Source: Bacillota bacterium
GTDB taxonomy: Bacteria > Bacillota_A > Clostridia > Peptostreptococcales > Anaerovoracaceae
Direction of reading: 5' to 3'
Assembly (NCBI GenBank): GCA_017438085.1
Contig: JAFRWH010000294.1
Location: forward strand, 1-7,624
DNA length: 7,624 bases
The translations under genes were made by a program, and so were the position numbers. Every line of letters starts with the position of its first letter. Within the stretch, counting starts at the first letter, position 1. Of this stretch, positions 1 to 6,558 are shown in pieces. The notes beneath the pieces are model-generated. The model saw only the letters and a list, made by a program, of their open reading frames with translations, did not search any database and was not told the DNA's origin.

Positions 1-1
1 T

Positions 2-910
2 GTGGTCACATTTTTCTCTGCAGTGCCGCTCATTTTTGAGAGCATGCACACGCGCATCTGGAAGAACGCTGAAAAGAGCGGCCAGAAAAAAAAGATGGAG
101 ACGGCGCTCAAAGCTGTCAAGGCTCTGTCCCACCTCGGGCCCTTGGACAGAAGGCTGGAAAAACAGAGAGCAAAACTCTTCAAGAGCGTTCACGAGGGCC
201 TTGGCGGTCATCTGCAGCTCCTTATAGCAGGCGCCGCACCTATAGATCCCGAGGTGATCAGGGACTACAATGCCATGGGCTTTAAGATGGTCCAGGGCTA
301 TGGAATGACCGAATGCTCGCCGATCATCGCGCTGAATCCCACCTGGGCCGTTAAGGCTGCCTCTGTGGGAAAGCCGCTGGAGGAGACCGAGCTCTACATC
401 GACGAACCGGATGAAAACGGCGTAGGCGAGATCGTCTGCCGCAGCGAATCCGTAATGCTCGGCTATTACAAGGATCCGGATGAGACTGCAAAGGTGCTTA
501 GTCCCGACGGCTGGCTCAGGACGGGAGATTACGGCTATCTGGATAAAGATGGCTATCTCTACCTCACCGGCCGCAAGAAAAACGTTATCGTCACCAAGAA
601 CGGCAAGAACATCTTCCCCGAGGAAGTGGAATACTATCTCTGCCAGAGCCCGTATATCAAGGAATGCGTGGTCAGGGGCATAGAGAGCTCCAAGGACGAC
701 GATCTGCTGGTGCAGGCCGAGATCTTCCCCGACATGGCGGAGATCCAGGCAGCCTTCGGCAAACCGGAAGGCGATGCTCTGGAGAAGCTCATCAAAGGCG
801 AAGTCGACCGCATCAACGATCAGATGTCCTCATATAAGAGAGTCAAGCGCATCTTACTCAGGGACGAAGAATTCGAAAAAACAACGACTAACAAGATAAA
901 GCGCTGGTAA
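2..910 (+). CDS. AMP-forming acyl-CoA synthetase (long-chain fatty acid CoA ligase type), C-terminal part
   Basis: This is the 3' part of a gene that begins before the window; 302 residues are visible and full-length relatives are usually 500-650. The enzyme family activates a carboxylic acid with ATP to an acyl-AMP and transfers it to coenzyme A. Visible motifs, in fragment numbering, are the AGAAPI turn (76-81), GYGMTECSP, the adenylate-binding core (99-107), GWLRTGD with the ribose-binding Asp (170-176), the hinge region GRKKN (190-194) and a C-terminal TTTNKIKRW, whose Lys298 is the expected catalytic lysine of the mobile C-terminal domain. All core motifs are intact, so the protein should be active. 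The TTFxxVP-like start of the fragment (VVTFFSAVP) fits the N-terminal domain of long-chain types, but the exact acyl substrate cannot be read. It ends 3 bases before the lipoprotein gene, implying co-transcription. Confidence 0.9.
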   Translation: MVTFFSAVPLIFESMHTRIWKNAEKSGQKKKMETALKAVKALSHLGPLDRRLEKQRAKLFKSVHEGLGGHLQLLIAGAAPIDPEVIRDYNAMGFKMVQGYGMTECSPIIALNPTWAVKAASVGKPLEETELYIDEPDENGVGEIVCRSESVMLGYYKDPDETAKVLSPDGWLRTGDYGYLDKDGYLYLTGRKKNVIVTKNGKNIFPEEVEYYLCQSPYIKECVVRGIESSKDDDLLVQAEIFPDMAEIQAAFGKPEGDALEKLIKGEVDRINDQMSSYKRVKRILLRDEEFEKTTTNKIKRW

Positions 911-913
911 TAA

Positions 914-2143
914 ATGAAGAAACTCAGGACCTGCTGCGCGCTGCTTCTGTGTCTGGCTATGATGCTGGGCCTCGGGGGCTGCGCCAGCTATGACAACTTC
1001 AGAGAGGCCTTTTTCGGCAAAGAAGAGGAGGAAAATGTCATTTACTTCGGCATTTTCGAGCCTTTGAGCGGCGCTGATTCGGAAGCTGCGTCGGAGGAGA
1101 TCGCAGGCATAGAGCTGGCTCACGAGCAGTTCGGCCACGCGTCCTACGGCAGCGGAGAGAATATCCGTACCGCCAGGGTGGATCTTTTCTATGCCGACAA
1201 CAAATCCGAGGTGGAAGGCGCCAAGGAGGCGGCTCAGGCCATAGTGGACAGCGGTTCGGTATTTGCCCTCGGCAGCTACAAGAGCGTGCTGAGCATGGCC
1301 GGAGGAGACATCTTCGCGGAAAACTATCTTCCTGCCATAGGCATCAGCTGCAAGAACCCACTGATAACCCAGACTAACGAGTACTATTTCCGCGTCTGCT
1401 ACATAGATTCCTACGAAGGCAACAGCGCGGCTCATTACGTGCACGACGCCCTGGGCGAGGAGACCGTCGCCATCTTCATGAGGCAGGGCAACGACTACGC
1501 TCAGACCATCGCGGATCAGTTTCAGAGCACCATGGTCAGCCTCACCGGAGATCCGGAGAGCGTTGTGACAGTCAGCTATCCCGAGGGCATAGAAAACTAC
1601 ATGCCTTATCTCATAAGTCTGGAGCTTACGGGCTGCGAGACAGTCTTCTTCCCGGAAGGAGCGGCGGAGGCTGCTAAGGTCATCAAATTCGCAAAGGAAA
1701 ACGAGTTTGAATTCAACTGGATCGGCACCAGCAGCTGGAAGGACATAGTGTCAGAGGATCCCGAATACGGGACCGGAACGCGCTACCTGGACGGCATAGC
1801 TTATCTGGCGGATTACGATGCCGATATCAGCGAAAATACCACTGCCAGGAGATTTCTCATGGCTTACAGGGAAAAATACGGAGAGGATGCGGTCCCGTCG
1901 GAGAACTTCGCGCTTGGCTACGACGCCTATCTGCTGGCTTTGAGAGCCATTCAGCAGGCTGAAAGCTTCAGCGACAGGTACCGGCTGGCCAGAGCCCTCA
2001 CCAGCATATATAAAATGGACGGAGCCACCGGGACCCTTACCCTCAACTCCATCGGAGACCCCATAAAGGAGGTCGCGGTGGAACAGCTCTGGGGCACGGA
2101 GCCCAAGCAGGTCTATATCGTTACTCCCGCCTGGGGAGAATAG
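914..2143 (+). CDS. Branched-chain amino-acid-type ABC transporter substrate-binding lipoprotein
   Basis: The 409-residue protein begins with a lipoprotein signal: basic MKKLR, a hydrophobic stretch, and lipobox LGGC with the lipidated cysteine at residue 23. After a charged linker the mature part looks like a type I periplasmic binding fold (Peripla_BP_6, LivK-like), starting at YFGIFEPLSG and including the typical IGISCKNPLI and YYFRVCYIDSYEG stretches near the middle and a GATGTLTLNSIGDP segment near the C-terminus. It would sit on the outer face of the membrane and capture a small ligand, perhaps an amino acid or amide; the ligand is not predictable. No permease or ATPase genes lie next to it, so it is an orphan here. 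The start directly follows a double stop (TAATAA) of the upstream gene with no clear Shine-Dalgarno, suggesting translational coupling. The signal peptide at residue 1 supports this start. Confidence 0.88.
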   Translation: MKKLRTCCALLLCLAMMLGLGGCASYDNFREAFFGKEEEENVIYFGIFEPLSGADSEAASEEIAGIELAHEQFGHASYGSGENIRTARVDLFYADNKSEVEGAKEAAQAIVDSGSVFALGSYKSVLSMAGGDIFAENYLPAIGISCKNPLITQTNEYYFRVCYIDSYEGNSAAHYVHDALGEETVAIFMRQGNDYAQTIADQFQSTMVSLTGDPESVVTVSYPEGIENYMPYLISLELTGCETVFFPEGAAEAAKVIKFAKENEFEFNWIGTSSWKDIVSEDPEYGTGTRYLDGIAYLADYDADISENTTARRFLMAYREKYGEDAVPSENFALGYDAYLLALRAIQQAESFSDRYRLARALTSIYKMDGATGTLTLNSIGDPIKEVAVEQLWGTEPKQVYIVTPAWGE

Positions 2144-2165
2144 AACAGTTCAATAAATCTTAAGA

Positions 2166-2178
2166 GCCCCTCAGGGGC
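2166..2178 (+). repeat. Small GC-rich hairpin in the gap before the Nfu gene
   Basis: GCCCC (2166-2170) and GGGGC (2174-2178) form a perfect 5-bp stem with a TCA loop. It is followed by AGAAGGAG rather than a T-tract, so it is not an intrinsic terminator. It lies immediately upstream of the Nfu ribosome binding site (AAGGAG, 2181-2186) and could act as an mRNA processing or stability element; that role is inference. Confidence 0.5.
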
Positions 2179-2192
2179 AGAAGGAGTTAATA

Positions 2193-2444
2193 ATGAAAGA
2201 ACAGAAAGATCTCATCATCGAAGCGCTGGAGCAGATCAGGCCTTATCTTCAGAGAGACGGCGGCGACGTTCAGTTCGTGGACTACACCGAAGACAAGGTG
2301 GTACTCGTAGAGCTGCAGGGACACTGCGCAGGCTGCCCCTATTCTCAGGCTACCGTCAAGGGCGGCATCGAGCAGATCCTTCAGGAGCTGTTCCCCGGCC
2401 AGATCGAGGCTGTTGAGGCTGTAAACGCTTTCAGCTTTGAATAA
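2193..2444 (+). CDS. NifU-like (Nfu C-terminal domain) Fe-S cluster protein
   Basis: This 83-residue protein consists of the stand-alone NifU C-terminal domain, which in its family binds a labile iron-sulfur cluster through a CxxC pair and passes it to target apoproteins in the cytoplasm. The diagnostic pieces are all present: RPYLQRDGGDVQFVD (16-30) and LQGHCAGCPYSQATVKGGIE (41-60), with the two cluster ligands at Cys45 and Cys48. Length is normal for single-domain Nfu proteins of Bacillota and Clostridia. A good ribosome binding site, AAGGAG (2181-2186), lies 6 bases before the ATG. The gene follows the binding-protein gene after 49 bases and precedes the CapA-like gene by 15 bases, so it is probably read from the same transcript. 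No other Fe-S biogenesis genes are in the window. Confidence 0.93.
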   Translation: MKEQKDLIIEALEQIRPYLQRDGGDVQFVDYTEDKVVLVELQGHCAGCPYSQATVKGGIEQILQELFPGQIEAVEAVNAFSFE

Positions 2445-2459
2445 CGGGGGCTTTGCAGC

Positions 2460-3992
2460 GTGCTGATGGAAGCCAGTTCTGAGGTCAGAAGAGCCAGAAG
2501 AGAGGCGGAAAGAAAAAAGCGGCGCATCAGGAAAAACAGGATCATAGTATTTGTGATACTGTTAGCCATAATTGCAGGCGCTGCTTTTGCCATGCTCAGA
2601 ATTCAGCAGAAAAAGGCTGCTGAACAGGCTGCGGCGGAGGCTGAAAGGCTGGCCGCTGAGGCTGAAGAGCGCAGGCTCAACGAAGCCGCGGATGTAAGGA
2701 GCCGGATCAAGCCTATGATACTGCCCCGCAAGACCATAAGTCTTAAGATCACATGTATAGGGGATATCATGGCCCATGGGCCTCAGCTTACGGCAGCGCT
2801 TCAGAGTGACGGAACATACGATTTTTCAGGCTGCTTCAAATATGTGGAGCCCTGGCTCTCAGAGGCGGATCTGACCCTGGCGAATCTTGAGTGCACCACG
2901 CCCGGCAGCAACTTCAGAGGCTATCCGAGCTTCCGCACACCGGATTCCATAGTGGACGCCATGGTGGAGGCCGGCATAGACGTGGCCATCACATCCAACA
3001 ACCACATGCATGACAGCGGCTACAACGGCATGATACGCACCATGGAGGTCTGCAAAGAAAAAGGCCTTGTGGTGTCCGGTACCCGGGCAGAGGGTGAGGA
3101 GCGCTGGCAGATAGTCGAAGTCAAGGGGCTCAAGGTGGGCATCCTTGCCTATACCTACGAGACTCCGCGCCAGAACGGCAGAAGATCTCTGAACGGCAAT
3201 CCCATAAGCGATGCTGCAGCGCTGGCGGCTAATACCTACAGCCAGGATGCATCCCATATAGATGCTGATCTGGCGGAGATGGGCAATCAGATAAAAGCCT
3301 GCAGGGCAGCCGGTGCCGAGCTCATGATAGCTTACGTCCACTGGGGCGAGGAGTATCAGAAGAAGGGCAACAAGACCCAGTACAAGGTGGCGCAGGCTCT
3401 GGCGGAGGCGGGCGCAGACGTGATATTCGCCTCACACCCCCATGTGGTGCAGGAAATATCATATATAGAAGTTGAAGAACAGGTGGAAGTGCCTGCATCC
3501 GAAGCAGAAGCCGCAGCGGAAAGCAGCGGCGCAGCTGTAAGTGCCAGCAGCCCGGCTTTAGAGAGCAGCGGCAGCGCGGTCACAGTAAAAACTGTCACAA
3601 AGAAGGTCCCCGTATTCGTTTCCATGGGCAATTTCGTTTCAAACCAGAGGCGGGAGACCCTGGCATCCGTTTACGGAACCGAGACCTCCATCCGCACCGA
3701 GCAGGGCATGATAGCCAATATAGAGGTCACCTACGACCGCATCAGCAAGACGCTGCGCTACGACCAGGTCTATTATGTGGGCACCTGGGTGGAGAAGTAC
3801 CGCCACGACGGCAGGGACTGGTATTATGTGATCCCTCTGGCGGATGATTTCGAGAACAATCCCGATCTCAAGGCGGCGGGTCATGTGAACAGGGCAGTCG
3901 AGGCGCAGAAGGCGCTGGCTGCACTGACCGGTGAGGAATTCATCTACACCGGTTCGTTTGAGGCGCGTAAGCTTTACGGTCCTTACAGGTAG
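2460..3992 (+). CDS. CapA-family (PGA_cap) metallophosphatase-like membrane-anchored protein
   Basis: The 510-residue protein has a very basic N-terminus (many Arg/Lys in 9-27), one membrane segment (about 28-46) and an Ala/Glu-rich likely coiled coil (49-76), so the catalytic domain should lie outside the cell. The catalytic domain shows the CapA motif series: GDIMAHG (101-107), ANLEC (141-145), SNNHMHDSG (179-187), HWGEEY (294-299), SHPHV (325-329) and SMGNF (388-392). The family was named for poly-gamma-glutamate capsule synthesis, but most members have no proven substrate and no other capsule genes are here. Between SHPHV and SMGNF lies an Ala/Ser/Glu-rich insert (about 335-382). The start is taken as GTG at 2460 because a GGGGG run (2446-2450) lies 9 bases upstream; ATG at 2466 is an alternative, 15 bases from it. 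Confidence 0.9.
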   Translation: MLMEASSEVRRARREAERKKRRIRKNRIIVFVILLAIIAGAAFAMLRIQQKKAAEQAAAEAERLAAEAEERRLNEAADVRSRIKPMILPRKTISLKITCIGDIMAHGPQLTAALQSDGTYDFSGCFKYVEPWLSEADLTLANLECTTPGSNFRGYPSFRTPDSIVDAMVEAGIDVAITSNNHMHDSGYNGMIRTMEVCKEKGLVVSGTRAEGEERWQIVEVKGLKVGILAYTYETPRQNGRRSLNGNPISDAAALAANTYSQDASHIDADLAEMGNQIKACRAAGAELMIAYVHWGEEYQKKGNKTQYKVAQALAEAGADVIFASHPHVVQEISYIEVEEQVEVPASEAEAAAESSGAAVSASSPALESSGSAVTVKTVTKKVPVFVSMGNFVSNQRRETLASVYGTETSIRTEQGMIANIEVTYDRISKTLRYDQVYYVGTWVEKYRHDGRDWYYVIPLADDFENNPDLKAAGHVNRAVEAQKALAALTGEEFIYTGSFEARKLYGPYR

Positions 3993-3997
3993 GCAGC

Positions 3998-4480
3998 ATG
4001 CAGAAACTGTTATTTGAGATCGCGAAAAAGATGGAAAAGATGGGGCCCTCCCAGGGCGGCGTCCGGCTCAGCAGCCTTAAAGGCAGCCGTGAGGATGGCG
4101 TTTCCATGATACTCATAGCCAAAAGCTACGAGGACATCAAGGAAGCTGTAACAGCTTACCGCATGATGAAGGGCGCATCACTCAATTACCGCAGCCGGGG
4201 AAAGAGTCTGGAGGTCTTCTCTGACAGCCTGGCTTCTCTCAGCGATTTTGCGAAGGGCATAAGCTTTAACCCCGATGATGCCAATGATGTGGTGGAGTTC
4301 TGCGCCGGACTGGAAGGGTATTTTGAAGGCTTGAGTTTTGAACGCATCGCTTTGGACAGGGACTCCCTGAGCCTCATCCTGAGCTGCGAACTGGAGAACG
4401 GCGCATCTCCCGAAGCTCTGTATCAGGCGCTGATCCCTGTGCTTGGCAGATTTGACATGGGCGTCATCAAACCGCTCTGA
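3998..4480 (+). CDS. Conserved-looking hypothetical protein, function unknown
   Basis: I do not recognise this 160-residue protein. It has no signal peptide or membrane segment and looks like a small cytoplasmic alpha/beta protein: a helical N-terminus (LLFEIAKKMEKM), a strand-like segment SMILIAKSY (36-44), several amphipathic helices, a second strand SLSLILSCEL (123-132) and a C-terminal RFDMGVIKPL. Cysteines occur only at 102 and 130, with no metal motif. It is judged real because it fits between two genes with gaps of 5 bases on each side, has codon use like its neighbours and fills the space. Its ribosome binding site is weak (AGG at 3991), which suggests translational coupling to the CapA-like gene. 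Its position between two cell-envelope-linked genes is the only functional hint. Confidence 0.7.
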   Translation: MQKLLFEIAKKMEKMGPSQGGVRLSSLKGSREDGVSMILIAKSYEDIKEAVTAYRMMKGASLNYRSRGKSLEVFSDSLASLSDFAKGISFNPDDANDVVEFCAGLEGYFEGLSFERIALDRDSLSLILSCELENGASPEALYQALIPVLGRFDMGVIKPL

Positions 4481-4485
4481 TAAAC

Positions 4486-5469
4486 ATGAAGGAAATAAAG
4501 ATATTCGAGTGGCTGGGAGTCCGCGCGGGCTTTACGCAGCGCCCCGAAAAATCAACAGATATAAGATCCATGCTTGCAAATGAGGCCCGGGACCGGAACA
4601 AAGTGGTCCTGTGGCCTTATCTTGTCCATGGCACAAGGATAGCGGTCTGCAGGGCATCGGCCCCTGATGCGCCTCCGCTCAAGGTGGACAGGGCTCCGGA
4701 TTTTATAAGTCTTAAGGACATAAAGGCTGTGGGAAAGCCTTCGGATGCGCCTTTTGATGAAAAGCTCCGCTTAAGTCTCAGCTTCGGGGGCTCCGCTTTT
4801 GCTACCAATGTGGCGGAGAACAGCACCTGGACTGATGCGCGCCCCGATACGGAACCTTCTCTTGAGTGGCGCTCGGAGGCTCTGCTTGGGATAGGCGCAA
4901 CGGACGGCTGCGTTACCGATGTCCCCGGCGTGGTCCTGACCAGCACCCACGGAGACTGCCTGCCGATCTATATCTACGACCCTGTAAAAAAGGCTGTAGG
5001 CCTTGCCCATGCAGGCTGGCGGGGCACTTACGACGGCATCGCAGCGGTCCTTGCGGATACTATGGTGCGCGAATTCGGCTCTGATCCCATGGATATGCTT
5101 GCATACATCGGCCCGGGCATAGATTTCTGCTGCTTTGAGGTTAACGAGGACGTTGCGGAGGCTTTTACCGACCGCTACTACTGGGCTCAGGAGATGACAG
5201 CCATAAAGCCTCTGCGCTACGAAAAGCAGCCCCACGCTGCAGGACCCTTAAACGCCGGAGATGCAGAGGAAACAGAGTATCAGCCTGTTCAGAAGTACCT
5301 GGTGGACCTTAAGGCTGTAAACGATGAGCTGCTCAAGATCTCAGGCATTCCGGAAGAAAATATAAATATCTGCAGGGACTGCACGGTCTGCGACGCGGAG
5401 AGCTACTACTCCCACCGCCGCGCAAAGGAAAAGGACCGCATGCTGGCATATATCTGTCTGGACATGTAA
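4486..5469 (+). CDS. pgeF: PgeF/YfiH family protein (laccase-domain, purine nucleoside phosphorylase/peptidoglycan editing factor)
   Basis: This 327-residue protein belongs to the DUF152/LACC1 family. Members are zinc enzymes reported to act on purine nucleosides, and E. coli YfiH is linked to correct peptidoglycan precursor composition. Expected zinc ligands are His48 (LVHGTRI), Cys158 (THGDCLP) and His175 (AHAGWRG); the 17-residue Cys-to-His spacing matches the family. Also typical are IGPGIDFCCFEVN (208-220) and the C-terminal CRDCTVCDAESYYSHRR (296-312). It is longer than the usual 240-280 residues, mostly through about 70 extra residues between His48 and Asp140. The ATG at 4486 follows the upstream stop after 5 bases with no good Shine-Dalgarno, indicating coupled translation. 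The gene symbol reflects family membership, not proven function. Confidence 0.88.
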   Translation: MKEIKIFEWLGVRAGFTQRPEKSTDIRSMLANEARDRNKVVLWPYLVHGTRIAVCRASAPDAPPLKVDRAPDFISLKDIKAVGKPSDAPFDEKLRLSLSFGGSAFATNVAENSTWTDARPDTEPSLEWRSEALLGIGATDGCVTDVPGVVLTSTHGDCLPIYIYDPVKKAVGLAHAGWRGTYDGIAAVLADTMVREFGSDPMDMLAYIGPGIDFCCFEVNEDVAEAFTDRYYWAQEMTAIKPLRYEKQPHAAGPLNAGDAEETEYQPVQKYLVDLKAVNDELLKISGIPEENINICRDCTVCDAESYYSHRRAKEKDRMLAYICLDM

Positions 5470-5497
5470 CACACTTTTATATATAAGGAGGAATACC

Positions 5498-5950
5498 ATG
5501 CTTGAAGTCGGAATCAGAGCTCCGGAGTTCGAACTGCCGGATCAGAACGGAACTATACACACACTGAACGAATATAAAGGAAAGAAACTCATACTCTATT
5601 TCTATCCTAAGGACAATACCAGTGGCTGCACCAGGCAGGCCTGCGGCTACTCGGAGATGTTCCCTCAGTTCACGGAGAAGGGCGCTGTTGTAGTCGGCAT
5701 CAGCAAGGACAGTGTGGCGTCCCATAAAAAGTTCGAGCAGAACTACGATCTTGGCTTCACTCTGCTGGCAGATCCCGAGCTTAAGGCCATACAGGCTTAC
5801 GATGTCTGGAAGGAGAAGAAGAATTACGGCAAGAGCTACATGGGTGTTGTCCGCACCACCTATCTTATAGATGAAGAAGGCATTATCATAAAGGCTAACG
5901 ACAAGGTCAAGGCTGCAGACGACGCTCACATGATGCTGCAGATGCTTTAA
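5498..5950 (+). CDS. bcp: Thioredoxin-dependent peroxiredoxin, Bcp/PrxQ type
   Basis: This 150-residue cytoplasmic peroxidase reduces hydrogen peroxide and organic hydroperoxides using electrons from thioredoxin. It has the thioredoxin-fold start (APEFELPDQNG, 8-18), then FYPKDNTSGCTRQACGY (35-51) containing the peroxidatic Cys44 and, five residues on, the resolving Cys49. That spacing marks the atypical two-cysteine Bcp/PrxQ group. Thr41 and the conserved arginine, Arg119 in GVVRTTYLID, complete the active site. The length is typical. A strong ribosome binding site (AAGGAGG, 5485-5491) precedes the ATG by 6 bases. It follows pgeF by 28 bases and precedes the VOC gene by 36, so all three are probably one transcript. 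It suggests the organism, though probably anaerobic, meets peroxide stress. Confidence 0.95.
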   Translation: MLEVGIRAPEFELPDQNGTIHTLNEYKGKKLILYFYPKDNTSGCTRQACGYSEMFPQFTEKGAVVVGISKDSVASHKKFEQNYDLGFTLLADPELKAIQAYDVWKEKKNYGKSYMGVVRTTYLIDEEGIIIKANDKVKAADDAHMMLQML

Positions 5951-5986
5951 AGCCGCTGCGCTTACATATATATAAGGAGAAAAGCA

Positions 5987-6361
5987 ATGATAACAGGCAT
6001 ACATCACGTTTCCATGAAGTGCACCTCCATGGAGGAGTACGAGAAGGTCAAGGAATTTTATTGCCGGGAGCTGGGGCTCACTGTTAAAAGGGAGTGGGCT
6101 GCAGGCTGCATGCTGGATACAGGCGCTGGCTATGTAGAGCTTATGAACAGCGGAAAGACGGCTGAAGATCCTGGCATAATAACCCACTTTGCGCTTGCCA
6201 CGGACGATGTGGACGGAACTATCGAAAAGGTGAAGGCTCTCGGCTGCGGAGTCCGCGTTGAACCAAAGGACGTGGTCCTGGCCGGCGATCCTGCCCGCAT
6301 AGCATTCTTCTATGGCCCTCTCGGCGAAGAGATAGAGCTCTTCTGCGAAAAGCAGGCATAG
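5987..6361 (+). CDS. VOC superfamily (glyoxalase/lyase-like) metalloprotein
   Basis: The 124-residue protein shows the paired beta-alpha-beta-beta-beta modules of the vicinal oxygen chelate fold. Putative metal ligands fall at the four expected positions: His7 (IHHVSM), Glu51 (YVELM), His67 (ITHFAL) and Glu117 (EIELF). The FYCRELGLTVKRE segment (24-36) is the usual first-module helix. VOC enzymes include glyoxalase I, epimerases and resistance proteins; with all four ligands present it could isomerise a small toxic aldehyde adduct such as one from methylglyoxal, but the substrate is unproven. A good ribosome binding site (AAGGAG, 5974-5979) lies 7 bases before the ATG. It is the last gene before the terminator at 6387-6414, and pairs naturally with the preceding peroxiredoxin as a stress-defence gene. 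Confidence 0.85.
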   Translation: MITGIHHVSMKCTSMEEYEKVKEFYCRELGLTVKREWAAGCMLDTGAGYVELMNSGKTAEDPGIITHFALATDDVDGTIEKVKALGCGVRVEPKDVVLAGDPARIAFFYGPLGEEIELFCEKQA

Positions 6362-6386
6362 TTTAATCAATATATTCCAATCGATG

Positions 6387-6414
6387 CCGCCTCCTGCAAA
6401 GGAGGCGGTTTTTT
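6387..6414 (+). terminator. Intrinsic terminator ending the eight-gene run
   Basis: CCGCCTCC (6387-6394) and GGAGGCGG (6401-6408) form a perfect 8-bp GC-rich stem with a TGCAAA loop, directly followed by six T (6409-6414). It lies 25 bases after the VOC gene stop. There is no T-tract on the other strand, so it acts on + strand transcription only. CGATG (6382-6386) and CATCG (6415-6419) flank it as an outer inverted repeat. Confidence 0.93.
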
Positions 6415-6476
6415 CATCGCTTTACGGTAAATCAAAGGTCCACAGCGAATGCGCCTCAGGTTTTCTCTGCCTTTAC

Positions 6477-6542
6477 GATCTGCTCGTGTCGCAGTAGCGA
6501 CGGTTCTCGTTTGCTCTCTATTTATCCTGCATTCTGCAGATC
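6477..6542 (+). repeat. Nested inverted repeats after the terminator
   Basis: A perfect 7-base inverted repeat, GATCTGC (6477-6483) and GCAGATC (6536-6542), encloses a perfect 5-bp hairpin GTCGC (6488-6492), loop AGTA, GCGAC (6497-6501). No gene or promoter is evident in 6415-6545. The nesting resembles an RNA closing helix with an inner arm, but the spacing is wide and it could be chance. Confidence 0.35.
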
Positions 6543-6558
6543 TACCATATAAATATAT

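Noticed and set aside
854..1444. 196-codon open frame on the - strand opposite the lipoprotein gene
   Set aside because: It is antisense to a well-supported coding region with a lipoprotein signal and has no recognisable domain.
2166..2178. GCCCC/GGGGC hairpin as a terminator after the lipoprotein gene
   Set aside because: The stem is short and followed by AGAAGGAG instead of a T-run.
5459..5487. Possible promoter TGGACA - 17 bases - TATAAG before bcp
   Set aside because: The start point would fall near 5494, removing the strong ribosome binding site that bcp clearly has; the AT-rich run is better read as part of the translation start region.
5477..6370. 297-codon open frame on the - strand opposite bcp and the VOC gene
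   Set aside because: It lies across two clearly identified genes, shows no family resemblance, and arises from their codon bias. Its end also overlaps the region before the + strand terminator.
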